Positions 1 through 13,242 of a stretch of 64,000 nt of DNA are shown piece by piece. A model generated the notes under the pieces. That model was not told the DNA's origin and did no database searches. It was given only the letters and a program-made list of their open reading frames with translations. This stretch comes from Rhinopithecus roxellana. Its lineage: Eukaryota; Chordata; Mammalia; Primates; Cercopithecidae. The DNA lies in NCBI RefSeq assembly GCF_007565055.1, contig NC_044554.1, positions 14,919,921 through 14,983,920 of the forward strand, read 5' to 3'. The translations under genes were made by a program, and so were the position numbers. Positions within the stretch are counted from its first letter, which is position 1, and each line of letters opens with the position of its first letter.

Positions 1-178
1 TGGCCACTGCAGAAATTTGACAGGCAACAAGTACAAAGTTTACAAAAGAAAATACAAAGTAAAATGTATAGTAATAGGACAATCCTAGTTTGTATAGTGC
101 TTTTGAACTGTGAACCTCGGCTTAAAGGGAACCTACTGAGTAAATCAGATGACCACAGGGAGTTAGTGAGACTTCTAA

Positions 179-601
<423 letters not shown>

Positions 602-3535
602 TTATGTAACCAATAGATACAGATCAATTTTATCATCTAGTATCACATGACTGAGTTGAAATAAAGCAGAGTGAGCTACAATTGTATGAGGGTTATTGCC
701 CAAGTTGCCCACTAGATGGACTAAAGAATCTTTTAGGTCAGGTTCTATTAACTTACCAGCAGTAGCTACTGATTGTGAAATTTCAGTTATACCATTATCC
801 TATCAAATGAAAATGGTAGGCATTAAGAGAAGTAAGAGTCTCATTATGATGTGGAGTCTTGTTCTAATATCTTCGAAAAAACTGTTTCCACCATGAAACT
901 GTCGACTTCTTATTCTGCTTTGTAGTTCGACTGTCTCTGGTTATGGCATTTAGTGGTTTTTTGACCCTTCTGTGTGGTCCACACATCAGGTACAAGGTTT
1001 GTTCCTTAAAATTCATCTAGCTTCAATGTATAAGGCTTCAGGAACAGAGTAGTTCCCCTTTTTGGCAATTTTATAGAAGAAAGTTGGATTGGGGGATCCT
1101 AGAAGAATTTAGAATCTAGTCTAGGCTACAGGTTGATTATAAAAACTCAAATACGATGCGTAAAGCTACAAACTAATAACAGGTGCATTATAGGTTTTTT
1201 TTTTTAAGAAACATAACCTTTTCTCTCTATATTGATCACATAGGTATCTCAGATTTTAAAACCTTTTGAGTCTAGGAAGTCAAACTAAGGTCAACTTAAG
1301 ATTTTATTTAATATCTACAATCTTCAGGTTCTTGGGCCTGCCAGGAAGTGGCATTTTTTACTCACTCACTGTAAGACTGGGAATCCTTGAAACCAGGCAA
1401 TTCTGTGCACATTTTCTAATGTGATATGACAGTCAAAGTCTTGGTAATATAACCAGTGTTTCCAGTTACATCGTGTTATAAAGAGAGAGCAAATTCTTAT
1501 TGAACTTAGTAAATAAACTTATTTTCAAGGAGAAAAAAAATCCCCATGAATAGTTTTTGAATTTTAGAAGGATGAAATAGGGAGAAAAAGCAGATGCTTC
1601 ACCTTGGTTCACAAAATATACTTTACTAAATTGCTAATTAGCAGTTTCCTAAAACTATACAGGTAGCTTAAGAGAGAAAATTTTCTCAAATCTAGAAAAC
1701 AAAAACAAGCAAAAAACTGATAATGTTTCAAATAAAAATCATAAAAACATCCTCTTCAGTTATTCAGTCTCATGTAATTAATTTTTGTTCTGTTTGATCT
1801 TGATTAGCAGTTTCATGAACCCATCATTTCTTCATTAGAGTTCCGATAGATTTTTATTTAGTCCATTGATCTTTAAGTTACTAGAAACTTGTATTTAAGA
1901 GTACTTGTTAGAATCTTTTTTTATGAATCTGATTGCAAATGGTTTTAGATAAAAATCAGAACAATAACTGTAGGATGACAGAGACTTAAAATAGCCATGG
2001 TTAAAAATTTGATGAAAGTTTACCATAATCAGAAATTGACAGAGAAATTTGATTGTTTTTTGCAGCATACATATAATCACCACAATTATGACTTGATGGT
2101 ATATTAGATCTCTAAGTTTTATATAATTTTAGAACAATGATATTCATCACATACCTATAAATATAACTAAAAGAAGATCCAGTATTATCATTTGGCAATG
2201 CTTCTTACACAATTTACAAAACAAATTTAATCATTTAATATCTTTACAATGTGAGAAATATGTCCTTTGAGGCTTTCCAGGGGCCTAGCTAGAAAATCCA
2301 AAAGTTAGTTCTAGGTCAAACATGTTTAATTTAGAATTTTGATATTGGGGAGGTCTATCAGATGCGAAAAGGTTTAAAACACCTGGTCAAAACAGGATCA
2401 CAGGTCACTGTAAAATAATAGTCATTCATTTAACCAGAATGATAATCAAAGGACTTCAAAAGCAATATAGAAAGTTACTTGGATTTAAAAAATGTTAACC
2501 CTTTCAAAACTATTTTCCTAAGTAATAAAACATAAAAAGCTAGTAAGAACACAGAAAGTTATCTTGATAAAATGCAAAATATTTGTTTCTTGGGCCAGTT
2601 ACCAAAAAAGTAGAGAAAAACCTCTTGCAGTGTGATTGTTTCTCCTTATGGGAAGCCCATTTAGATAACCTGGAAGTTGAACCCAGCAAAAACAGTATTT
2701 GATTTTAATCAGACCCAGGAAGAATGTGTGGTCAAGGTTGTGAGAACACACCATGAGTGTAAACAAGAAAACTAGTACCTTGAGCAGGGAAATACATGGC
2801 TTTTAGTAACAGCATGGGAACTTTCCTGGTTACATGGAATAATTCAGACACATTCAGAAAAACCAAGTGTACAGAATCAAGTTATACTGGAGGAAAACAT
2901 TGCTTTTGTAGGCCATCAAGACAAACATTTTAGAATTAAGACTATAACAGCAGAGTTATAATCAGAGGAAAAAAGTTACAAGAGCTGATGAAAAAGTTAA
3001 AGGAGAGAGTTATCACCTCAGTCAAGATTAAAGGTGTACTTTTTCAAGGGGAGAAAGAGTTGAAAGCAGTGATATATGCAGTAAGATGCAGCAAACATTA
3101 AACTTCTGAGATATAAATCTGAGGAGCTTTAAGAGGAAAACTCTACCTTAAGAAATGAAATTACCATCCTAAGTGAAGAAGACAGCTTTACAAATGTGAA
3201 ACTAGAAAATTAAATGAAGACTGTGAAACAGGAAAAAAAAAATTTTTTTTTCTAATGTAGTGGACCAAATTTTTAGTTTTGTATTGAGGATTGAGGGATA
3301 TATTTATCTCAAACTTTAATCTTTGGAAAGACTTACAAATAATTCCCTTCTAATTACAGCCAACTTGATCATACACAAATTTAATAAATCTACCCTTCAC
3401 AAACGTTATAATGATTTACATAAACTGTCCATGACATGCTTAGATCTTTAGTTATTTTCTTATACTTTTAAATAACTACATTTAGGACAAAATATTTACC
3501 ACACAAAATTATTTCTCAAATTTACCCTTTTTTTT
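602..3535. other. ORC5 intron, mostly unassigned sequence
   Basis: AT-rich intronic sequence with no exon, RNA gene or clear transposon that I can name. The part from about 2640 to 3241 is A/G-rich on the + strand, has short coiled-coil-like frames and ends in an A-run, so it could be a decayed processed pseudogene or an old LINE; I could not identify a parent. Confidence 0.4.
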
Positions 3536-3673
3536 GACTGGGTGTGATGCTTCACACGTGTAATTCCAGCACTTTGGGAGGCCAAGGCAGGAGAATTGCT
3601 TGAGCACGGGAGTTCAAGACCAGCCTGGACAACATGGTGAGACCCTGTCTCTTAAAAAAAAAAAAAAAAAAAA
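3536..3673 (+). mobile_element. Alu left monomer (FLAM or truncated AluJ)
   Basis: About 138 bases that match only the Alu left arm, from the gactgggtgtgatgcttcac start to the ccctgtctct(t)aaaa tail of about 19 A. The right arm is absent, which suggests a free left Alu monomer or a truncated AluJ. Divergence is high. Confidence 0.8.
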
Positions 3674-3871
3674 TTCACTTTAACCTTCTTTTACCTAAAA
3701 TACATATTTATACCCTTAACTTTACACATCTGTGTCTCCTACTTACTGGTGCCTTTCTATCCTGTTTCTGTTTTCTTAAATTTACTTTTTAAAATAACCT
3801 TAAATAACCTTCAGAATTTAGACAAAATTATTCTTTTTTCTCAATAAAGAACACTTTTTTTTTGGCTTTTT

Positions 3872-3970
3872 AAGAATTCTCATTACAAACACATCTTACG
3901 TTTTGGGGTACACTTTGTGTACAGAATTATATATGTTAATTAGAATTGTTAAGGTAACTTTTAGTAACCT
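3872..3970 (+). repeat. 99-bp direct repeat, left copy, flanking an L1
   Basis: This segment recurs at 4551-4649 with about nine mismatches by eye, including the identical run tgtgtacagaattatatatg. The L1 fragment fits exactly between the two copies. Confidence 0.9.
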
Positions 3971-4550
3971 TATTAATAAATGGTGCTAGGAAATCTGGCT
4001 AGCTATATGCAGAAAAACAGAAACTAGACCCCTTCATTCACCTTATACAAAAATTAAGATGAAGTAAAGACTTAAATGTAGAACTCAAAACCATAGGCAA
4101 TACCATTCAGACATAGGCGTTGGCAAAAGAAGAAAACCTAGGCAACACCATTCAGGACATAGATGTTGGCAGAGACTTCATGACTAAAACACCAAAACCA
4201 ATTGCAACAAAAGCCAAAATTGACAAATGGATCTAATCAAACTAAAGAGCTTCTACATAGCAAGAGAAACTGTCATCAGAATGAACAAGCAACCTACGGA
4301 ATGGGAGAAAATGTTTGCAAGCTACCCATCTCTCCAAGGTCTAATATCCAGAATCCACAAGGAACTTTAACAAACTTACAAGAAAAAAACAACCACATCA
4401 AAAAGTGGGTGAAGGATATGAACAGACACTTCTCAAAAGATGACATTTATGTGGCTAACATATGAAAAAAGCCCATGGCACATGTGTACCTGTGTAACAA
4501 ACCTGCACGTTCTGCACATTTATCCTAGAACATAAAGTAAAATTTAAAAA
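3971..4550 (+). mobile_element. 5'-truncated L1 fragment with internal deletion
   Basis: The fragment starts in the distal part of ORF2 (taataaatggtgctaggaaa), contains the typical ORF2 C-terminal segment (for example [15 protein letters not shown] in one frame), then jumps at about 4474 to the last bases of the 3' UTR (atggcacatgtgtacctg) and an A-rich tail. A short internal duplication (the 'aggcaacaccattcagg' block, near 4098 and 4140) is also present. Frames are broken, so it cannot be active. Confidence 0.9.
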
Positions 4551-4649
4551 AATAATTCTCATTAAAAACATATCTTATTTTGGGGGGTATACTTTGTGTA
4601 CAGAATTATATATGTTAATTAGAATTGTTAAGGTTACTTTTAGTAACCT
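4551..4649 (+). repeat. 99-bp direct repeat, right copy, flanking an L1
   Basis: Partner of 3872-3970. It starts directly after the A-rich L1 tail. Same length and order, with about nine differences. Confidence 0.9.
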
Positions 4650-6892
4650 CAATTTCTAGTAAAAACCTAGGAAGCAAGAAACTGTCATATATCAGTTTTT
4701 TATAGATGAGAGCAATTTTATAATTTTATAAATATGTGTCTCTATAACCTTTTATGTGTAGTGATAGTCCCAAATATAGTCCTTTTATAGACATTAAGAA
4801 GCCAAGAGCAAACTTATGTTTAGTAATTTATATTTCAGTATTTTATCTTATTTGGAAGTGATTCAGACATTTAATGAGTGTTATTTAATTCAACTATTTA
4901 TAAATGTTTGTGCCACCTACATTCATCTAATTTATTTATTTTTAACAATTGTAAGTAGATTTCTTATGAAAACTGAGGCATTAGGCAAGGCTAGTCATTA
5001 GTTCAGGCCATTTCCATGTTAATCATTTTTATAGCCTATGAATATCAGGTATTCACCTAAGTGAGAACCTTAAAGTTAAAGTTGTGGGTATTTTGCTGAT
5101 TACTTTGGAGATACAGCTGTTTTTATTAAACCAACAATATTAAATTAGTCTTATTTATCAAAGAGTTACACAAACAAAGATTGTTCTGTTTTTAGGCTGA
5201 GTTTATAGTTTTGTACTTTTGTGTCAAACCCTTATACCTTATTAAAACCTCTTGTCTAGCGGAGACAAATATAAAACTACCTTGCCCATAAATTCCGGCA
5301 AAAATTTATGCTGACAGTTCTGAACACATTTCTATTTTTGTTTTATCAACAAGCTTAAAACCAGCTTGCTTATTTATTTTTATATTTTAAAAAGTATTGA
5401 ACTACTGTACATAAAAAATAAAATCCTAAGCTCCCTAACCAACTAGATGGACTCCTGGGCGAAGGGGACCCCACAGAAACCTGAAAAACTCTATTCCTGG
5501 CCTTGAGGGAAAGGGAGGCTAGACACATCCATTATAGCCCCTCCCTTTTGGAGCTTAGGCACAACTGACCATCATTAACATTAAAGCAGAGAGATCATAA
5601 GAGTGACAAAACAGACTCTTTGTGTAAATAAGAAACTAAAGTCCAACTGGACTCTGATATAGAATCACATGACAAATAGCAGACAATAAAGGAAATCAAA
5701 GTATTTTACCCCAAAATATTTCTTTGACTTGTTTTGAAATGGCCCTGTAAAGCCTTCTTTAATGCAGCCAGGCTTTCCCTTTCTACGCCTTTCCTAGATA
5801 ACTAGCTTATTTATTAAAGGTTCATTTAAGTCACATGTCATTTGGTTTAATTACTGTATATTTTAACAGTTTTCATTATTATTTAAGCCAATCTGAATAG
5901 AATTCCCTAAGGGATTTCTGGACAACTGTGCCAGATTTTACCATGTAGACACAACATACAACACAACACGTGTATATATGTATAAACACAAACACATATA
6001 CACACCAGTTTGTAAAAAGATAGTTGGATCCAAACTGTATTTCTGATAAAATTGGGAATGACTAAACTTTATTTGTCCCAGTAGGCAATCTTATGAAGAC
6101 TGTACCAACATTTTGGATAAAGCGGTTTCCATAGCAGTTTGATTTTTAAAAACACTTCTTTTTATCTTTTTTTCAGTTTCAGATGAGTTTAGTGTTACAC
6201 ATTCCAATGTTTTTATTTTTTAGATAGGACTAACTGAATTATATAAGAAAAAAATCTCCAAGTATCCTAGAATTAGTAACAAATCTATCTTTTGTTTATT
6301 GGTCTCATTTGCTTGACTAGTCGGTGCAGATGGGGAAGTGTTTTAGCGGGGTGTTTTGGTTGGTTTGTTTCAGCTTTTTCTAGTCGCTACATGGCAGACA
6401 AAGCCATTTTTATGCCAGACAGAGAAATGTTGTATTATTGCTCTGAGCTCAAGATTTTGACCTCTTTGATCTGAGAGCCTAACTCTTGTAAACATTTATC
6501 TCTTTTCTTTTAGAACTATCAACTCTTTAATTAACTGTTCCATCACTCAAAGCAATTGTTAGTAAGGCAAACCTGAATTTACATTTCCAGAAAATGTCTA
6601 GGTTGTCAGTTGCCATGGAGCTGATGTAATTTGTAAAACAATAATTTGAAAGCACTCTAAAACTTTTTCCCCCTTTGTTTCTATCTTGGCTTGAATGCCA
6701 TAGCAGCAAGTTTGTCTGAATACCAGCAGAAAAAGTTATTAGATTCAAAGTAGACAGGAAAAAAACAGAAAGGTAGAGAAATTAGAATACTCTACATATT
6801 TTAATTCTTTCGTTGGTTGCAGTTTTTTAAATAAGTTTCAATAGTTCAAATAGTGGCTATTGTGCTCCAAATTTTCCTTGATGTCGTGGCAA
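4650..6892. other. ORC5 intron, unassigned AT-rich sequence
   Basis: No exon, RNA gene or named repeat recognised. A short TA/CA-rich stretch lies near 5968-6005. The sequence has the low CpG and frequent stops of ordinary intron. Confidence 0.5.
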
Positions 6893-7570
6893 ATCCGTTT
6901 GGGCCTGCAGCAGCCTCAATTCTTTTCTTCCCAGAAGAAAGAATTCTACCAAGAAACATAAGGCAGAAGGAGAGACTGAGGCAAGTTTTAGAGCAGGAGT
7001 GCAAGTTTATTGTATAGCTTTAGAGCAGGAACAAAAGGAAGTACTCTTGTAAGAAAGCCAAGCAGGCGACTTGAAAGATAAGTGCCCCGTTGACCTTTAA
7101 CTTAGAGTTTTATATGTTGGCTTACTTCTGGGTTCCTGCAACCCTTCTCTAATTCCTCCCTTGTGATGGGCTGTCCATGTGCACAGTGGCCTGCTAGCCC
7201 TTGGGAGGTGAGCATGTGCAGTGTGTTTACTGGCCTTGTACACATGCTCACTGGAGGTGTTCTTCCCTTACCAGTGGAATGTCCCTGGAAGGTCATATAG
7301 TAGTTAAACGCCTCTATTTTGCCTCGTACTGCACATACCTGAGCTTACCTACACAGCTCCTGAGATCTTACTGGAAAGCCGCTGATCACCAGTCTCAGGT
7401 GTTTCTATCTATTGGGAGACTGCCTTTGCATGGTACCAGCTGTGACCAATTATTAGAGATACAGTGTGACAATAGCCTGCCCATCACCCTAAGGTCGCCT
7501 GACATTCCTGATGGGGTAGGGGGAGCCTTCTCCTGTCCTGCTTATGCCTGACTAGCTACCCTCTGTAACA
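6893..7570 (-). mobile_element. Solo LTR of an endogenous retrovirus, minus orientation
   Basis: In the minus direction the element starts tgttacagagggtagc and ends ggatttgccacgaca, giving TG...CA termini. An AATAAA followed by cttgcactcctgctc lies about 120 bases before its 3' end, where an LTR carries its polyadenylation signal. The CTTCTGGGAAG and GCTGCTGCAGGCCC blocks near the end recall ERV1-class LTRs. I could not name the subfamily or see a clear target duplication. A + strand open frame at 7201-7551 is a chance frame through it. Confidence 0.65.
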
Positions 7571-8339
7571 ATTTGCCCATCAGTTAAAAAATATGCCCAA
7601 GAATAGTCCGTAATATAGCTGGCTGGAATCCCCAAAGGAAGATTGTTTTGGCATGCCTTTAGAATTTGAGGATCCCATTTTCTTTCTTACTAATCACTCA
7701 AAAACAAAGAAAATCCTATAAATCTTGTCAGGGAATATTAGGCATTTGGACCAGTGTTTGATGGTGGTGACCATCGTGGTGGCTTTTAATTAGCCATCTT
7801 GTGCCTACCATTTAGAATGTTTATTTTTGTGTCTTGTAGATTCTTAGAAGTAAGCAAGGGAAAAGAGCTAAATTATGTACAGATGTATGTTACCAAACCA
7901 AAATGAAACCAAGATAAGAGTAGTCACAAAAATTTTAAACCCAGGTATGCAGATTAAACAAAATACTAAATTAGGCATGCAGAACCAGAAGTGAATTCAC
8001 CAGAAAAGACATACCTCACGAACACAAATTTTGTAGTAACCAGAGTATTCAAACCAGAAGGACACTTGTCCTTATTCCAGAAAGGGATTGCCAGAAAAAG
8101 CAAAAAGTTGTTATTATCCCAAGAGGATTGTAAGGCCCTTTATTAAGGTGGCCTTAATCAGATCCTGAATGAATTCAGGAGCTTCCATCAAAAAGCAGGA
8201 GGCTCACTAGGGCAGAAAAGGTGAGCCGCGGAAGCAGAAAGCTCAGAGGGCTCAAGTGAGTACTATTTACCAGTTCTAAGAATTGCTGAGTCCTTCTGAA
8301 GGTGATCTTGCTGCAGGTCCCACTTCTGACTCCAGAATA
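7571..8339 (-). mobile_element. Probable internal remnant of an ERVL-like provirus
   Basis: This lies on the internal side of the LTR at 8340-8740. Next to the LTR, on the minus strand, is a tRNA-primer-binding-site-like segment, tggagtcagaagtgggac (8319-8336). It resembles the tRNA-Leu type site of ERVL elements. Beyond it the sequence is too decayed to show gag or pol frames, and how far left the remnant extends is uncertain. Confidence 0.45.
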
Positions 8340-8740
8340 TGTCAACCTAAATAACAGAGAGGGACTCTAAAAGAAAATGATTTATCTGTTTGAGAATGGG
8401 CATTGCAGTGGGAATGCACATGTTGTAGTAAACTCTGCATATTCAGGGAGGTAAAGGGAGACAAAGGTTTTTAAAGGAAGAATGAGAAGAATTACGTAAT
8501 TGTTTTGAGATAATTATTCTTGGCTACAAGGATCAATAACAAAGGTGGTACCAGTTCAGAGTTTGACAGGCAGTTGCTGGGCAAACATCCTCACAGGATT
8601 TTTGTATAAGGTTATGATGGCCTTTGTGCAAGATTATGGTTTTTTTCAGTTTTTTGCAATAGTTGTTTTATTAAGCATTATCCATGAGAACCCTTTCTTC
8701 GTGGCCTTCCCCGGCTCTAGTTGTTGGGGGTTTTAGCACA
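8340..8740 (-). mobile_element. LTR (5' LTR of a decayed ERV), minus orientation
   Basis: In the minus direction it starts tgtgctaaaacccccaac and ends gttatttaggttgaca (TG...CA), about 401 bases. An AATAAA (taataaaaca) lies within it. The primer-binding-site-like sequence directly downstream supports the boundary. It differs in sequence from the LTR at 6893-7570, so the two are not a pair. Confidence 0.6.
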
Positions 8741-8959
8741 CGTGACTCCATTATGTTACACAATTTGTAAAAAACTTTTTTTTTTAAACCTGGAAAGCTA
8801 TAGGAAAGTCAGTACTAGCTTTGCCATATTTATGCTAGATATTTGAATGATATAATGAAAATTTGATTATAAAATAAATAGATGAACCATTATAAATCAA
8901 CATATTTCTGTTATTAAAATTTCTTAGTAGAGAAACAGCTCAGGGAGAGACATGGTGGC

Positions 8960-9125
8960 ACATAGTGTGTGAGAAGAACGTGATTTTGACTTCCAGCTCA
9001 GCCATTGTCTGCCATATATGATCTTAACAAGTCCTAAGACCTCTAGGCCTTGGCTTCCTCCTGTAACAGTCCTTACAAGATTTAGATAATATATCTGAAA
9101 ATTATTGTGAATATTAAAGTGTCTT
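8960..9125 (+). mobile_element. MIR SINE fragment
   Basis: The order of motifs fits MIR: ttgacttccagctcagccat, a degraded 'tgaccttgggcaag' zone, then cctctaggccttggcttcctc. Highly diverged. Confidence 0.5.
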
Positions 9126-9881
9126 ATTAGATATTAGATTAAGCCTAGATTACAAATTAATATAGGAAACCTAAAAACATCAACACTATCTGCTTTTCTT
9201 TCTAGTCAATTTTTTTTTTACAGTTTTTCTCTCATGAATGCCTTATTCTATCACTAAATACTTTTCCTTAATAATTTTATTTGATTTCAGTTTAATTAGC
9301 TGATTAGCCTATAATTCAGGTAAAAATTTAATAGTTTCTTTCTTAATTAGCAGAATTACTACAAAGATACTATTATTCCTTTTCCCTTTTCAATAACAAA
9401 AATTCATTTAACGAGAGTTTTTGGAAATCATAGAATGGAAAAGCTTGTGATCTTCTAAATGTAGGAAAACTTGTTTGCTTGTTAAAATGATTCTTACATA
9501 ATAATGAAAGGACTTCTAGTCCCATAGGATAATTGTGGACACTTTATTTCTGTCCACAATATCAATAAAGAGAGCCAACAGAACCACCCGTAACTCTTGC
9601 CTGCTGTATTAATAGGAGTTAGAGATTGCTGTATATATCAGTAGTGAAGTGATCAACTGAAACCAGCAGGGCCGGCTCTGGAGCTCATGCTGAAGTGAAA
9701 AGTCAAACAAAGACTGAAAAGAAAAGAGAAGATTGTTGGGACAGGGGATGGGTTGACTAGTAGGGGTGAAATAAAAATGAAATCGCTTGAAGAAAGAGAG
9801 TTCAACCCTGAGTTAGAAAGTATTGAACAGTTCTGAGGCTGGAAGGATTAGAGCACTGGCTACTGGAGAATCAAAGTGACA
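9126..9881. other. ORC5 intron, nothing recognised
   Basis: AT-rich intronic sequence with no exon, RNA or clear transposon. Confidence 0.5.
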
Positions 9882-10078
9882 TTTTTTTGTTTTTTGTTTT
9901 TTTGAGACAGGATTCCACTCTCTCGCCCAGACTGGAGTGCGGTGGCAAGATCACGGCTCATTGCAGCCTCAACCTCTCTAGGTCCAGGTGATCCTACCAC
10001 CTCAGCCTCCTGAGTAGCTGGGACTATAGGCATGCGCTACCACACCTGTGTAATTTTTTGAATTTTTTTTTGTTTTAA
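9882..10078 (-). mobile_element. Alu right arm only (5'-truncated AluJ), antisense
   Basis: A T-rich head is followed by one Alu arm (gagacaggattccactc ... cagcctcctgagtagctggg). It ends in aattttttgaatttttttttg without the second arm. 'cagcctcaacctctctaggtcc' is an AluJ-like old variant. Confidence 0.8.
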
Positions 10079-10429
10079 GAGTATGTGGGACCAGAGTTAG
10101 CATGATAGTCTTGGGAAAGTACTGTTTTGAGGAGAGACAAGTAGTTGATTCAGAAGAGTGTGATACTCCTTTGAGAGATGGTAATGAAGGAAAAGAATGG
10201 AAAGAAAGGATAGAAATTAAAGATTCCTCTTGTCCCCCAAATAAAAAAGAAATTACAAAATCAGAAGCTAATCCCTCCTTTTCATAATAGCACCATATAT
10301 TAAAGAAACTTGACTTCATTATTTTTCCAGATGGGAGCACTTTGGAATTAAGTAATCTTGCCACCCCACAGCCTTACCCCTGCATTCATAAAATCACCTG
10401 TTATTACCGACCAAGCCAAACATTAGGCA

Positions 10430-11065
10430 TTTCAAAATGAAGAAAAGGACAACATGGAAAAGCCATGTAAAGGTGTTTAGGAAGAAACAGAAAACGTGAA
10501 TAAAACAGTTTAGTGGATGAAAATTTTCCCGTTAACACCCAAAACAAAGCAGAGGAAGACTGCAATACGACACCTTGACTTGGTTTAGGTTTATTTAAAA
10601 AGCATTTTCAGGTATGGAAAGCACACTTTAATTTTGAAATTCAGTAACTTAGAATAAATGGACAAAGAACAGGGGGATGTGAAAGAAAAGTTGATCAAAC
10701 TCAGGAGCAAAGTTCAGGCAATAGTAGTTATCTCAGAAATGAAAATGAAAAAATAAGATATCCAAAGGAAACTACATTCAACTGAGAATATAATAAGGGA
10801 CATTGAGGAGAAGACTGAAAATAACCAAGAGAACAAAACTAAAAAAAGGAGGTCAAAATAATCAGGTAGGATGTGACAAATATGATAGACAAATAAAATT
10901 TAACATATACTTAATTGGAGTTCCTGAAGACAGAAAACAACGATGGATTGGAATTAAGATCTAAAATTGTAATCCAAGAAAACATTCCAGAAATAGAAGA
11001 CCTAACTTTACACATCAAAACAGTTCATTTTCCCAATTAATCCAGAATGATCAATTCTGAAACTG
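10430..11065 (+). mobile_element. HAL1/L1-like ORF1 relict, left part
   Basis: Purine-rich sequence with weak ORF1-like traces: LIGVPED in one frame near 10915-10935, as in the L1/HAL1 ORF1 'GVPE' motif, and a basic, glutamate-rich section upstream. It is full of stops. It seems to resume at about 11511-11890, split by the repeat at 11066-11510. Family assignment is tentative. Confidence 0.4.
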
Positions 11066-11510
11066 TACTGGTATATTGTACTGTAATAAATTATCAGAAA
11101 TTTAGTGATTTAAGACAACTTACTGTCTTACAGTTTTGTATATCAGAAATCTAAAAAGGGTCCACAGGGCTTTCCTTCTGGAGGCTCTCAAGGAGAATCT
11201 GTTTCTTTGCCTTTTCTAACTTCTAGAGGCTGCCTTCATTCCCTGGCTTGTGGTTCCATTCTCCATCTTCTAAGCTAGCAGCGTAGCATTTTCTCTTCTG
11301 TCTGACTTGTCTTCCTCTTAGAAGGATCCTTGTGACTATATTGGGCCTATCTGGATAATGCAGTGTAATGTCTATCTGAAGATCCTTAACTCAGTCACAT
11401 CTGCTAAGTCCCTTTTACCCCATAAGAACGTATTCACACATTCTAGGGATTTGGACTTCGATATCTTTGGAGGCAGGGCCATTATTCAGCCTACTATAGA
11501 GACTTCTTGG
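11066..11510 (+). mobile_element. Old interspersed repeat, family not assigned
   Basis: It contains the familiar mammalian block with 'cttacagttttgtatatcag', 'ccttctggaggctctcaagg', 'tttgccttttctaacttcta', 'ttgtgactatattgggccta' and 'ggcagggccattattcagcc'. I recognise it as a common dispersed element but cannot give its name with confidence. It interrupts a LINE-like relict. Confidence 0.55.
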
Positions 11511-12449
11511 AAAGCATTTAGACTTTAAAAATAACAGAAAAAAAATCTCTGAGCTTTCAGGAGAAAAAATATAAGTCACTTACAAAGGAAAGTCAGTCAG
11601 TGAAAAAGCAAGACAACGAATACATCAACAGTTTCAAGAAACTCAAGGAGAAAGGAAGTGTAAGCCCAATAATTTCATGTTCAGTCAACCTGTCATTCAA
11701 CTATCAAGGCTAGAGAAAAACAAATATGGAAGAACTCAGAGAATACTACTCATAAGGCATTTCTTAGGACAACCTTGATGTGAAAGAGATGACTGGAGAA
11801 ACAAAAGGATTGATAATGAACATTGAATTTAATTAAGTTTAGCTCCAAACTAAAATTAAGGTGGAAATAAGAGTAGAAGAATAGTATGTAAATATTATGT
11901 ATTCTGACAAGGTAGGATTATTACAACTTTAAAAAAATGGGAAAAGAAGGAAAAGAGAAAGGGGAAAATAAAATAAACTTGTTGATTGCTATACCCGTAA
12001 GAGATGGGTATCAAAGAATACTTTTCAAAAGCTAAAACTACTGTTTTTAAAGTATACTCAAAGAAGGCCCACACTCATCCTTATCTCTTCCAACCTGTTC
12101 TTCATGCAGATTTTGGATATTTAATTGTTCAAATCTGGCATTATTTTTAAATTAGTCCTGTAAATTAGCTCATTTTTGAGAGTTCCGTGAGAGTTTTAGA
12201 GTTGGTGAGCACCTTTGCATCAAACTGCCTTATTTTTTTTATGAGTAAACAATTCATTTTTTTGAAGTCATGCAGTTGTAACTGTCCTAGGGCATTCTTT
12301 ATTCATTATACTATAGTGTGTTGCCTTATAAAAATTTATCATGTCGTAATCACTTCATATTCTTAATAGTGTTTTGGTTGTTTAGCAGTTTTAATTGCAA
12401 GTAAGGCCAGGATGGGGCAATTAAAATACCTTGAACTCTGCAAGCATCC
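11511..12449. other. ORC5 intron: end of LINE-like relict, then unassigned
   Basis: Up to about 11890 the purine-rich LINE-like sequence continues (near 11680 a NNFMFSVNLSFNYQ frame, reminiscent of L1/HAL1). From there to 12449 nothing is recognised. Confidence 0.4.
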
Positions 12450-12605
12450 TACAAGGATTCGACTCGTAGCTCCAGTATTGACTGGCTAAATGTCCTTGGG
12501 TGACTTAACCTTTGAGCCTCAGTTTTCTGGTGTGATACCTGCTTTGAGGGATTCCTATAGAGTTTAGAAATAGTATATGACAATTGTATCTAATATGGTA
12601 ACTAG
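12450..12605 (+). mobile_element. MIR SINE fragment
   Basis: A tgactggctaaatgtccttg, gggtgacttaacc, cctcagttttctggtgtg series in the order expected of MIR in + orientation. Confidence 0.65.
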
Positions 12606-12625
12606 AACATTGGGAGTTTTACTGA

Positions 12626-12969
<344 letters not shown>

Positions 12970-13242
12970 TGGGTGAAGTTTTTTGATAGCTACAACAATG
13001 ATCATAGTAAAAGAGATTATTAAATAGTTAATATCTAGATAATTGCTTTATAAATTTGTGCCGTTCTAATATATACATTAAATTATTTTGTATAGGTACA
13101 AACATGTTTATTGCATGTAAATATTTTTCTTTTCTATTTTGTTAATAAATAAAAACATTTAGTTTTTTAGGGCTCTGTTTTAAGTACAGCATATTGATTT
13201 TATATATTTTTAATTCATTTTTGCTCTTCAATTTTTTTTCAG

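Noticed and set aside
7201..7551. 116-codon + strand frame
   Set aside because: It runs antisense through the solo LTR at 6893-7570 and is a chance frame.
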